From: Haemonchus contortus
Lineage: Eukaryota > Nematoda > Chromadorea > Rhabditida > Trichostrongylidae
NCBI GenBank assembly: GCA_000469685.2
Contig: LS997563.1
Location: 24,816,897-24,880,896, forward strand
Length of the DNA stretch: 64,000 bases
Direction: 5' to 3'
Part shown: piece after piece, positions 32,290 to 45,000 of the stretch
Numbering within the stretch: position 1 is the stretch's first letter
How the letters are laid out: each line of letters starts with the position of its first letter
Made by a program: the position numbers and the translations under genes
Notes under the pieces: model-generated
Database searches by the model: none
The model's input: the letters and a program-made list of their open reading frames with translations, nothing else
Told to the model about the DNA's origin: nothing

Positions 32290-32640
32290 ATGTTCTTATT
32301 TCATTTATAGGGTCAGCAGAAAAGTTCTGCGACAAAAATTCAAACCATTAAAAATTTGCACGGACAATATGAACTCGGTAGCAAGGATGATAAACTTCTA
32401 GGGCATGTCCCTGGCAATCGAAACAAGGGTAAAGAAGGGCACGCATATAGTCTCCGCTGCATTACCGCTGACGATTGGATAATACCCGCTTTGCACCGTT
32501 GCATTCCAAGAGAAAAATGCGGGTGTAGCGGCTTGAATCATCAGCAACCTTTCGTATGCTGGTACTGCTCACTGATCAACGGACAACAATCGGTTGGATC
32601 GTTTCAGTGCAAAGGATGCTAGCCTTCGATGATTCGCAAG
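32290..32640 (+). other. Cysteine-bearing open frame, unrecognised
   Basis: After TTCATTTATAG a frame runs to TAG at about 32622 and ends CWYCSLINGQQ ... CKGC, preceded by CGCSGLN. I do not recognise it. It has no splice-linked partner that I can show, and 32640-33047 adds nothing. It could be a chance frame or a transposon remnant. Confidence 0.25.
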
Positions 32641-33047
32641 CATCGTCCCTTAATTTTATGGAGGTTGGAGAGACCATCCCCTACCCCTATGAACTCTAGC
32701 ATTTGTACAACGTGTCAAGAAAAAGACGTCCGAAACCATATTTTACGTCCCTACAGAAGGACAGCGCCTGTCGAAATTGCGCTTTAGACGCCTATCAAAT
32801 TTTCACGGGCCCCGCTTCGTTTGAGGTTGTTCTCCAGTCGTACGCCCGAATCGTCGTCCCTTTTCAAGCGTCTCATATCATAAGGGGTGTTCGTTATTTT
32901 CTTTATTTTGAATTCGTAATTTGACGTGATGTGAAACCAGCAAGCATGGTTTCTTTGAGTACAGCTTCCTGAGTTCTAGGCAAAAGGCATCAGTGATCCG
33001 CTCAAAGGATAAGAGAAGGTGGTTGATCTCTTTGGTGAATATATGTA

Positions 33048-34308
33048 CAGGGTGTCCCAAAATTATTTGCGCCGATTTATAGCAATATATTTGAAACTTC
33101 TCAACTGCAAAAGACGATGGAATTTCTATGCACGCTGGCTAACACTATGTGCTGCAACATGCTGAAGTCGCATTTCAAAATATCCCCCGTGAGCGCGAAT
33201 AAAAGTCAAAGTCTGCTTTCGACTTGATCGCATGTGGCACGCAGGTATCCTTCTCCATTTCTTCCCAGCCGTCCTCCAGCTTTTGCATTCTAGGATTCCA
33301 AACTGGGACTGCAAACTCGACAGGTCCTCTTCTAATCAGGGACCATTCGTGGGATTCAAGTGAGTCAAGTTCTGGAAAATAGGATGACCATTCCTCTTCA
33401 CCAATGAAGTGTCGTCGGCACCACTCGCGGGCAAGCTTGGCTCTGTGGGCCTGAGTAGCGTCCTGCTGGAAGGACTACGAGATGTTTCAGAAAACGTAGC
33501 CTGATCAGTGCTTCAGTGCTTCCATCAGTACGCTGTTCGAGTACTAGTCTTGGTCAATTTTCACGCCTGCACCGAAGAAACCACGAGCGGCTTACCCTTG
33601 TCAGTGATTTCCTCGAAAAGCATCATTTTACCATTCTGATAGCAACTTTTATGTGAGATATTACACGCTAGGCGTTTCTTTCCAGAACACGAACGTTTTG
33701 GTTGTTGAGGAATGGCTTTATCGTGAAAAATTTCTTGACCAGAGAAAACGACGAAGGGTTGCGTGTCACCACTTTCGACTTTCTGCATTTTTGGCCCTGC
33801 AGTATCTGTTGAAATCGGAATTGAAGCGAAATTTCTGCATACGATAGGAACGGCAGTGAAGCTCCTGCATGACATTCTTCCATCGCGATAACTCGGATAA
33901 GCCGTGCCCGTTGACTTCCTTTTGATGGGTGACCCAGGATCCCGACCGATTGGCATACGGACCATTTTAATAGTCCTATCTTCAGAAAAATTGTACCTTT
34001 CTATCTTTCCTGGTTTGTGTCTGATTCAATCTTCTTTTCTATATCGTTTAATAGCCTCCTATACGGTCATTAGAAAAATCCCAAAGAATTTCATAACGCC
34101 CTTCCACATCTCGCGCGTCAATGATTGCAAGTGGCATCGAATGAGCCTCCTCCATCTGGAAGATAATGGGAGTTCCACATTAGCAACCATGCATATTGCA
34201 AGGAAACCTTCTTATGCAACTAATCAATAATAGGTAATGTGAATTTGCTAGATTATTTCCACCTTAAAAATTACTGAACTTCGGCGCAAATAATTTTGGG
34301 ACACCCTG
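33048..34308 (-). mobile_element. Tc1/mariner (maT-like) element, copy 1
   Basis: TIRs CAGGGTGTCCCAAAATTATT and its inverted partner AATAATTTTGGGACACCCTG are flanked by TA (33046-33047 and 34309-34310). Minus-strand remnants read QQDATQAHRAKLAREWCRRH, then PELDSLESHEWS and VWNPRMQKLEDGWEEM, the catalytic and C-terminal parts of a Tc1/maT transposase, with stops between. The 1271-bp copy at 54759-56029 is clearly related. Confidence 0.9.
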
Positions 34309-34401
34309 TATTTCCAAGATTCGATTGGGAATTTAGATTTTAGGAATGAAATCAAAATCGCTTCCATTTTGTCGTAGGGGTTTCATGCTAACCTAATATT
34401 A

Positions 34402-34560
34402 GGTAGATGCAAAATTATTGCGGATTTTTTCATGGCTTCTTTTCTCTTGATAAAATTAAACTTCAAATTATGAATTTCCGGCCAAGCGCACATACCAAAC
34501 ACAATTCGTGAGCACCTCGCTGTCATGAACTGAATTTTCCTCAGCTCATGTGTGTAGGTT
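34402..34560. mobile_element. mariner (GGTTGATGCATAATTATTGC family) end fragment
   Basis: GGTAGATGCAAAATTATTGC followed by GGATTTTTTC after TA matches the TIR of the 53593-54168 element. No second end was found. The next 1.1 kb (34560-35643) shows nothing recognisable. Confidence 0.6.
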
Positions 34561-35643
34561 GATTGATTCACTCTTTTTTTCAACTCGACTGCGCAAATTT
34601 ACTCAGATTACACTCATTTTGCGCATGCCCCGTCGTCTACATCCTTTCTACGTCTTTCTACGTCCATCAGTGTTCCCATCTTCCCCTATATTCCTACCAA
34701 ATTTGAACGCTCAAGGTTCCCGAAAAAGAAGTTTTGAATTTCCGATCAAACACCATACAGACACCTGGACAAACTAAAAGATTATATACAGTGGGAATCA
34801 TCCTGTATATTCCGAATAAAGATGCATAAAACTGGAAACGCCAATGCTGAAGTACTACAAACAAATGAAGAATAAAGCTTCCAAAGTATGTGATCAAAGC
34901 TAAGCTAAAATATTTGTACATAGGAAAATTAATGAAAACAGCAACATTTCTCCACTATCGAGTGACTTTATAATTGTATTTTATGCCCAACCCGCCTAAC
35001 TATAAGAAATTGCCCTGCAACAGTTCATGTAGGTCGACGGATGCTCGACAACTGTTCAGATCTTGTTGTTCGTTGTTCGAGAATTAATTACAATTTATTT
35101 TGATATGAAAATCCTTTGCGACAATGGGGGCACTGCAGTATCACAATGATAGAAAATACGATAAGCTGTACAGTAATCGCTCAATCATAATTAATGATGG
35201 AGTGCTCGGATCCACTATGTCGTCGGTGTTATTCTGGAATCACTTGACTCTTCAGTTGGTGAAATGGAAACCTTACAGAAATTTCGGTAGAGTCTTAAGA
35301 AACCTCCAACTTAGCCTAACACTTCAAACCAGTAATGGGCATATCCACATCTCTAAACTAGCAACATAAATAAGCACCGCATTCACCAGGGATAGATCAT
35401 GTACAAAGAAGGTATGCAAACTATCGACATCGATTTTTGCTCCAGATAAGATGCAAGTAAATTAAGAAGTGAAAATATGAGTAGCTCTTTCATCACATAG
35501 CATAACAGTGAATTTCTTTCGTCAAAAACAAAAACAAATAGGTTTAAACAAAAGAGGTACTGGCGAGAATGCGACGAGAAGTCGTAGTCGCATGCGTCGG
35601 CCGAGTTCACCGAACATTTCAGGGACGCCCAACGCTTGTTACG

Positions 35644-36012
35644 TTATGAATGTCTTGCCTAAATTATCACAGACTACAATGTCAAAGAGCAAAAACAACG
35701 AAAGGAGCACAAATGAAAACTTTGCCACCTGTAACTGCGCTAAGTATAGCGACCTTTTCGTCTCAATTTGTTTTTGAGGGAAAGGATTCATGTCGTTGAA
35801 AGCTACCTACAAGAATAGACAACAATGATGCACGACATCGATTTTACTTTCTTCTGCAACAAAGCTAGACCACATACTTGTGCTAGCAACTTGTAATCAG
35901 TGACAAACTGACGCGGCCTGCTCAAACAAGCGTGTACCATGCTGACAGTCTTACTTTGCAGCACCGACGACTCACACATTTTCAATATGGCTAATGCGAA
36001 TCGAAATAACGT
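35644..36012 (-). CDS. tbc-2: tbc-2-like C-terminal exons
   Basis: Exon 36012-35878 follows TTTTTTTAG, reads TLFRFALAILKMCESS ... KLLAQ and ends CAA|GTATGT in phase 0. Exon 35806-35729 follows TTCTTGTAG, reads VAFNDMNPFPQKQIETKRS and YLAQLQ, and ends CAG|GTGGCA in phase 0. Vertebrate TBC1D2 has VIFRFALALFKY and SFGDLNPFPLRQIRNRR at these points. Two acceptors then give a quick stop: TTGTAG at 35674 (stop ending 35659) or ATTTAG at 35659 (stop ending 35644). Which one is used is not decided by the sequence. Confidence 0.88.
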
Positions 36013-39000
36013 CTAAAAAAAATGAAATTGTGGTGAAAATGGAACTAAAAGGTTTTTAAGAGCAAAATTAAGATGACTAGAACTCTTGAACATAGGGTGA
36101 ATGATGAAACGAGATCTTTGGAAAATAATCGGTAGCTAAAAAAATTTCTCTGTTATTTTCCACAGCCAGCCTCACACTTGAGCTGCATGATCACTGTGAT
36201 ACCATGGATTCGTATGTTCGTACTCCGCGGTTTTTGCAAATGTAAAAATCTCACTTAGATGTCCAAAAAAAAGTTAGCAGATGGAGAAGCGTTGACAGAA
36301 CGTCTGGGTCGTAACTAGTTTGCAAAACCTATTTTCTTTATTTTTTGATTTTAATGATGCATGTTGTAGTAGTAAGGAGTTATTGATACTGTTAATGATA
36401 CTTATCACTTTCGCGTTCAAGCCATGATCTCATTGGGGTATATAAACCCCTCGATTGGTTGTACAGTTTAGTTTATCGTCTAATAAACACTCTGCTGCCT
36501 GTCGATTACCTCCAGACGCAACAACTGGCGATCAGGTAAGGGCTCATGGATAAGCTTACCGAGATTCTCGCCTTGATGCAAGACCAGATGGAGCGCCAGG
36601 AGAGCATGCTAATGCTCATGCAGAAGCAGCAAAAGGATACCTCCGAGTCCTTCCTCCGTGCCCTGGAAATGATGGAAGCGCGGATGAATGGGGCGAATCC
36701 CGCAGCTGTGAAGTATAGCATTTTTGACTCCCTCTGCCGACGCATCGACAAGTTCAACTTTGATGCGGAAAACGGAAGAACGTTCGATATATGGTTCAAA
36801 CGCTTCAAGGACGTCTTCGACAACGATTGTACGGAGCTGAGTGAGCAAGAAAAGACGCGCTTGCTAGTAAGTCGCTTAGATGAAGATTGTCACCAGCTGT
36901 TTTGCGGTTCAATTGCGCCGAGGTCGCCGTCAGAACTGTCATGGGACGAAGCCGTTGCCACTATGGACCGCCTATTTGGTTCTGCGAAGACTTTGTTCCG
37001 TCGACGGTTCGAATGCTTCAAAATCATGTATGACCACCAAGATTTCAATAGTTATGAGATGCTTGTGCGCACGCGATGTTCTGATGCCAAATTCGACTCC
37101 ATAAGCTTCGATGGCCTTCAGTGTCTCGTCTACGTTGCCGGATTCCAGGGAGCCGAATTCGCTGACTACAGAACACGACTACTGAGGAAGTTAGATCAAG
37201 GAGACAACATCATGATCAAAGACCTCACAGCCGAATGTCAACTCATCAAGTCGTACCAAGAAGATGCAAGAATGCTGGAAAACACAGCGAACCCTAACAT
37301 TGCGATCAACTACGTCGGCAGGAAGAGAAAAAGGAGAAATTTTAACTTGAAACAAAAACCAAGAAGTAGGAAAGAATTCAATGCGCTTCGGAATCCAAGA
37401 TCTGGTAAACAGGAATCACTACCACCGTCACGCCCACAGACCAGACGTAACAGTGAAAGGAGCTGCCAGATCAAGAGCATTGAGGACGCTTTACGCAAGG
37501 ACGCCCAACCACACCTGGAAGTCGAAGTAAATGGACGTCCCTTGAAACTTCTACTCGATACTGGCGCTATGATAACACTGATATCAGAATCGAGTTGGAA
37601 GAAACTCGGAAGACCGCAGCTACAGAAATTCAACACGATCGTCAATGCCGCAAACGGAACAAGGATCCCCACAAGAGGATACATCCTTGCCAACTTTGTG
37701 CTGAGAAGCTCAGATGGAAGGCAGCACCGTGGACAAGGATGCTGCTACGTCACCGAAAAACTCGACATTTTTGGCTGGGAATGGATCCAGAAGATTCCGG
37801 AACCAGTGGAACCACTACAAAAATACATCAGTGGAGTGACCATCGTTGCTGATCCTGCGGCTTCGTGCCGGGAAGAGATTGTCGCCAAGCTGAAGATCAA
37901 TTATGCCGACGTATTCAGGTCAGGACTCGGACGATGCACAAAGACGAAGGCGACACTCCAGCTAAAACCCGATGCTCATCCTATTTTCAAAAAGAAGCGC
38001 CCTGTGCCATTCGCTTACGTTGCTGCCCTCGATGAAGAGATTGACCGTCTACTTGCAGAACAAGTGCTTTCTCCGGTTGACTACTCTGCTCGGGCAGCAC
38101 CGATCGTCGTCGTCAAGAAATCAAATGGAACACTACGACTCTGTGCTGATTTTTCTACTGGATTAAACGACGCGCTGATGCTACATCAACATCCGCTGCC
38201 AACTCCGGACGACGTTTTTACGAAACTAAACGGTGGCACAACATTCACACAAATCGATTTCGCCGATGCTTATCTTCAAATCGAAGTCGATGATGAGGCA
38301 AAGGAGCTACTAACCATTAATACGCACAGAGGACTGCTCCGCTACAATCGCCTCCCGTTTGGCGTCAAGTCTGCGCCAGGCATCTTCCAACAAATCATAG
38401 ATTCCATGATTTGTGGACTCGAAGGCTGCGCTGCTTACCTTGACGACGTTATCGTCACCGGCCGCAACATCGAGGAGCACGTTGCCAATCTGGAAGCCTT
38501 GTTCAAGAGGATATCCGACTATGGCTTCCGCGTTCGAGTGGACAAGTGCAATTTCCTTATGCCTCAACTCCGATACCTTGGAAATATTATCGACTCCACT
38601 GGACGCCGACCTGATCCTGCCAAGATCGAGGTGATTCGCAAGATGCCAAACCCCACGGACATCGGTCAGGTGCGATCGTTCTTGGGGATGCTCAACTACT
38701 ACGGACACTTCATCAGCGAGATGCGACAACTGTGTGCACCGTTGGATGATCTACTGAGGAAGAATGCTCCGTTCAAATGGTCTGCCGAGTGCCAAGACGC
38801 CTTCCAACGCGCCAAGGATGTGCTAGCCTCGGACTTACTGCTCACCCACTACGATCCTTCGAAAGAGATCGTCATCGCGGCCGATGCATCGGAGTACGGG
38901 TTGGGAGCAGTGAGCAGCAGTCACCGTCTCTCGGATGGAACGGAAAAAGCGATTCACCACGCTAGCCGCTTTTTGACAGCTGCCGAGAGGAATTACGGTC

Positions 39001-42000
39001 AAGTCGAGAAAGAGGCTCTCGCCATAACGTTCGCCTTACGGAAGTTTCACCGTTACATATACGGACGCCATTTCAAGCTGTTAACCGATCACAAGCCGCT
39101 TCTCGCTATTTTCGGAAGCAAGAAAGGAGTGCCAGTATATACGGCCAACCGACTCCAGCGTTGGGCATTGATTGTGAAAAATTACGACTTCACTATCGAA
39201 TACCGACACACAACCAACTTCGGACAAGCGGACGCCCTATCTCGCCTTATTGCAGAACAATCGACAAAGGAAGAAGATGTAGTCATTGCAACTATCGAGA
39301 AAGATGCGTCAACCATCTTCGTCAATGCAGTATCTTCGCTGCCACTCGATGCAAGGAAGATAGCGGAAGAAACGTCCAAAGACCCAAACCTGAAGGAAGT
39401 GCTACATTTTGTGCGAAGCGGAGAGTGGCCAAAGAAATCGGATGTTGCCAAAAGATTCAATTCCCTCAAGGAATCGCTCTCCACGCAAAATGGATGCCTA
39501 TTAATCGGAGATCGCATTGTCATTCCAGATACTTTACGAAAAGCAGTACTTTCCGAACTTCACGACGGACATCCAGGGATGACTCGCATGAAGATGCTCG
39601 CCAGAAACTATGTTTACTGGACAAACATAAACGACGACATCGAAACTTTCGTGAGAACATGCCGTCGCTGCCAGGAATCTGCTAAAAATCCAGTCAAGAC
39701 TACGCTTCATTCATGGCCGATAGAGGACAAACCATGGAATCGTATACATGCCGATTTTGCTGGACCTATCAATGGGAAAATGTACTTCGTCATTGTCGAC
39801 GCTTACTCGAAGTGGCCGGAGATCGTGGAAATGTCATCAGTGACGACAAGTTGCACAATTAGAGAATTACGCCGTCTTTTTGCCCAATTCGGCAATCCGC
39901 AGACACTGGTAACAGACAATGGAACTCAATTCACGTCTGCTGAGTTCGATGACTTCTGCACCAAGAACGGTATCAGACACATCAAGTCTCCGCCATTTCA
40001 TCCACAGTCCAACGGTCAGGCAGAGCGGTTTGTCGACACCTTCAAAAGAAACTCCAAAAAAATGAAGGAAAGTTCATCGCCGACAGAAGCTCTACAAAAC
40101 TTCCTGCAGACTTATCGTCGAACTCCTTGCCCCTCCGCACCAGGAGGACAGTCACCTGCAGAACTGTTCCTCGGGAGACAGATCCGGACAAGACTCAACC
40201 TGCTCAAACCGTGTGCCATTACGAACTCCAACAAACGGGATCAGAAAATGGAGGCACAATATAACCGCCATCACGGAGCCAAAGACAAACAATTCAACAT
40301 TGGAGACTTCGTGTGGGCTAAGGACTATCGTCCCGGATGGCCAAAGCAGACGCCGGGTCAAGTACTACAACGACATAGAGACAGACTCTACGGCATAGCA
40401 GTAAATGGAGAAATCTGGAAGAGACATGCTAACCAGCTACGCTTACGCGTTAATAGTGATGAACATACCCCTGTACCAACAACAGAACTCGCTGAGCTAC
40501 AGCTGCTGCCAATGTCAGCGCCAGCCAATGTTACAGAAGAAAGAGAGACAAAACAATCTACCATTGCGGGCGGACCACAACTCACACCAGCAATGGACAG
40601 TATCACAAGAACGACTCCTTTTGAGACTCAAGAAATTGATGGACAACGCCCAACCAGATCACGACGCGCACCGAAGCGATTGATGGTCGATCCCAAGAAG
40701 AAGACGTACGCTTAGAGCGTCCATCTTAGGGGGGAGGTGTTGTAGTAGTAAGGAGTTATTGATACTGTTAATGATACTTATCACTTTCGCGTTCAAGCCA
40801 TGATCTCATTGGGGTATATAAACCCCTCGATTGGTTGTACAGTTTAGTTTATCGTCTAATAAACACTCTGCTGCCTGTCGATTACCTCCAGACGCAACAA
40901 TGCATCACTCCGGAACAGCAGTTCAAGCTAATATTGACAAAAAAGATCTAACTGATGCAAACCGACAACTCGTGCGATCGCTTAGATGTTGAACCTGCCT
41001 AGTTCGTTCATTTTGAATGCAAAGCTTCGATGCACGACAAATGGGTTCGTCATGTTTCTATGGCAAGAAACTGGTGCCGTGCCGCGTTGATTTTTTACAT
41101 ATTTTTTTTATTTGCTCACTAACAGTGGTGAAAAATTAAAATCATTAGATTAAAAAAGGTTAATTGATCTCAACAAGTTTTCAAGTCGTCGCTCAGAGAA
41201 AAGCTCTGTTCTGCACGATAGAATTCCGAGGAATGGTCAATTTTGACAACCTAGCAAAGGTGTGTTTGTTCGCTAGAAGTATTCCACAGAAATGCTGGTC
41301 TATACAATATCTTCAAACGGTAAAATTTCATAAGACAGGTTTAAGGTCCGGTGAATGTGTGATAACCGAAGCTGTCGCTCGGAACACGATGAAACTCGCA
41401 CGTGAGTCCGTAGCTGGAATCGTGCAGAGTGGTCGAGGGTGTCCTTGACCAGGTCAAAGGTGCCTGAGAGCTGGCAACAGAGCGCGACAATTACTATTTG
41501 TAAGAAGAAGGGTAGTCTTGGCGCCTTGTTTCGCACAGCATTAAAATATTTAGCATATTGTAAACAGTCGTATCGGTGACATCGTCGAGCTGACCACAAA
41601 CCGATGTGGTCGATGCCGCTAGAAAAGCATCGAACAAAAAAAGGAGTCCGTCATATTTTGCCTTTTTGTACTCGAAGAAGGCTTTCGATTGCGTTCCGGC
41701 TGACGTTATATGGTATGCTTTACGGCAGCTTGGCGTCCCGAAGAGCTGTCGAGTGGGTACGCATCCTCAACTCTAGTCCGAAGAGCCAAGTACAAACGGC
41801 AGCGGGCACATTGACGCATGTTCCTATCATTTTCTGCGTTATCCCCCAGACTATTTGTTGCTGTCATGGATGCCCTTACAAAGATCTCCATAAGCCGGTT
41901 CCATCGAAGCTTCTTTATGCCAACGACATGATGCTCGCCTGCAAAGAACCTGGCTATGTACTTGACCACCAATCCGAGTGAGCCATGCTCTGTCAAGGTC

Positions 42001-45000
42001 ACTTCTGACCTCCTACGGACAACGGCATTCAAGTATCTCGGATTGGCAATCGCGACTGACGGCAGCCTGGTTTTAAAAATGAATTTCCACGTGAATGCAG
42101 CGTGGATGAAGTGGCGCACGATGACTGGCGTTCTTAGCGATGAGAAAATGCCTCAACGTCCCAAATCCAATATCTATAGAACCGCCATCCTGTCGGTCGC
42201 GATTAACTGCGCTGATTGTGCTGGCTTGCGATCAAAGAAGTTGAAGCCCATCTCTGTGCGATAGAGGGTGCAGCGCTGAACGGCAGGTGTAACACGATTA
42301 GAACGCATAAGTAATAACGTCAACAGGGAGCGTTTGCCGATTGTCGATAGAATGGGCGAAGACAGTCTCCGATCTCATGGTCATGTTCTACGCGCGAATG
42401 ATGGCAAAGTCCGCAAGAAACTTTGGCGTGTCCGGAGAGCGGCCTAGAGAACGCTCGAAGCAGCGATGGCTCGATACGTTGTATGGAGACTTGAAAACGG
42501 TTATCATCAACCTCGATCAAGCGCTCAATCGAGAAAAGTGACAACATATCAAAGAAAGAGGACTTCGCCGACAAATGGCACAGAGGGTGAAGAAGAAGAG
42601 GAAGTTTTGGTGCCGTCATCATCGGTCACTTCGTTGTACACTGTTTTACTACATTGTCTCGGATTTTGATTGTTGATTCGCTGTTTTTTGGTTATATCAA
42701 TGAGGATAATAATATTGCGGTTAGGATTGCCTGTTGCACCAGCAGCTTCACAGGCTTCACTCTCGCGCTCTAATGCAAACATCGCGTCCGAGGGCCTACT
42801 GTGTCACATATTCAGCGGACTTTCAAATCTACCCTAAACTTCAAGCAAAAATTATTCGGATCAGTTCCTTGCCACTAGAGACCAGACATTTTAGGAACGC
42901 GGAATCAAAGAATATACTGGCAAAATAAAACTGGAAGAAAATAGGCGAGGGTTATAGAACACAAAAGAGTTCAAAGTTTACGGAGTCCAAAAGATTTTCA
43001 TACCTAGTATACGTCTGAGAGGAGATTTCCAATTGTGCACAACATAGGAGTATTAGCGGAGGTAAGTTAATAATGAGTGATTAAAGGAAGATAGTAAAGT
43101 TTTGCCCCCGCAAAACCCGTAAAATCAGTTGCATTGAAGTAAACAAAAATCACCTTATTTCCCTCGTAGAGAAAAACGTCGAAAATTGGTAGGTAGATCT
43201 GATGCGGCATCACATCCACAAAACAAGTGAGGAACCAACTCAGCGCAAATAGCGACAGGTCCACTTCAAATTGCCGTAGGTGTGCAGCAAAACGGGGCAA
43301 CTTCTCCGTCACCAGATCGCGCAACACCTCAAAATTGGAGTTATGGTAGACAGCAACCATTCAAACGAACAACGGATTGAAGACCCATCAGAAAACAGTC
43401 AAACTTGTAAACTTGTTCCATATAATAAGCTGAGAGCGACTTTTTAAACCAATGACGACCACGTGGCCCGTATACGGGCCACAGTATTGTATTACATTCA
43501 TTTTTGATTTTTTTGACCCTTTCTAGTACCGAGCAGGTCTATAACCTACTATAGAATCTTGACGCGCAATGGTCCGTGAAACATTTACTTCTGACTATAG
43601 TAATAAGAGGAAACAAAGTTACTCCTGAGGTATTGGCGAAGGAGCAAACCAAAGGCTGTCAACAAAAAAGATTACACACACATTTTATGAAAATTTAGGG
43701 AACACTCCATACAAAAGTATTTGTGGCATTTGCTGCACCTTGACGAGAGCTTTTTCGCATGTTTCATGGCATTAGAGCGACCTTTCTCTTTTCGTAGTTC
43801 CTTGTGGCAACCTGTGCATCTCCTCCTCTTTTCTTTCGCACCGCTCTCAGATCTTTCCAAATTATGGGTCGTTTTTGGAGAGGGTGGCTCACTGAAGATA
43901 TCTTGCAGTAAAGTTTCCACTAGAATCATTTTGAACTCATTGAGGTGAATGCATCCTTTCGAGTCACAAAAGGTCTTGAAGTTAACGATTGTTTTTTGCC
44001 TGACAAAGTGAAAGAGAACTCTCGAATACCATTTCGTGGTACGAAGCACAAATCGAGAGTAAGCTGACGCTTGATCGAAACCCTTTTAGTTTGTTGTAGT
44101 CTTCAACTACTTTGAGTTTGTTCGGTGAGCCACGTTCACCATCATGCGAAGATGATATCGTCAGAAGTTCTCTCTTATCCTCCCACTTCAAAACAAGTGT
44201 ACCGTCCTTATTTTGTAGGCAATATAGCTCCACTCGTTTTAATTTCTTCTCTTTCACGAGCGGTGAAAGTTCGCTACGATTCTTTCTCAAAGTAGCAACC
44301 AGGAGGATTCTTCTTTCCAGAAGTTTTTTGACCCGTCCAATCGCCCCGTGACCTGTACTAGTTATCACAACAGAGCTGTCTGTCGCTGTTTAAGAGACCA
44401 TTCATCAGGGAGAAAACGACAGTATCTGCAAGTGGTCCGGTACGTGCGGACTTGCCCGCGTGAGTCATTGATCTCCATGTATAGCCTCCTCTCGTGCAAA
44501 GTTTGAAAATCTTGATACCGTATCTGTTTTTTGAATGAATGTACTGGCGGAAAAAAACACGTCCTCTGAACGGTACAAGCAACTCATCTTTGGTTACTTC
44601 TTTTCTCGGATGGAAATTTCATTCACAATTGCCACTGAATATATAAAGAAATTCCTTTATCTTATACATTCGGTCACCGTCTGGTGTGCTGAAATGAAAA
44701 GAGCGTAGCAGTTGCTCAAATCGACCCCTAGACATAACCTTGCCGGCAAATGCATGCACTGCTAGCGCTAGGCGTGTGCTCCAATAGTCCCGTAGATTGG
44801 GCATCTACACAAGTCCCATCTGAATGCACAGAGCAATGACGTTCTTCAATTCCTCTTCATTAGTGTCCACGAAGCTGGAATCTTTTTGCGACCTTTATCT
44901 ATTTGTTTCTGTTTATACAAGCGTCAGAAGGAAGTCATCGATGAATAATTGGAACAAATCTATCGGAGCAGAATACACTGACACCGCATTGCTCGGCCCG

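Larger units (their letters stand above)
36362..40899 (+). mobile_element. Intact Ty3/gypsy LTR retrotransposon
   Basis: 4538 bp with 162-bp LTRs at 36362-36523 and 40738-40899 that I find identical base for base, each starting TGTTG and ending CAACA. The 5-bp target duplication ATGCA lies at 36357-36361 and 40900-40904. A primer-binding site starts 2 nt after the 5' LTR and a polypurine tract abuts the 3' LTR. One uninterrupted gag-pol frame fills the inside; there is no env frame. It is inserted antisense in the tbc-2-like intron between 43154 and 36012. Identical LTRs and an open frame indicate a very recent insertion. Confidence 0.98.

Noticed and set aside
36506..40683. Many 60-170 codon frames on both strands inside the retrotransposon
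   Set aside because: Shadows of the 1389-codon gag-pol frame.
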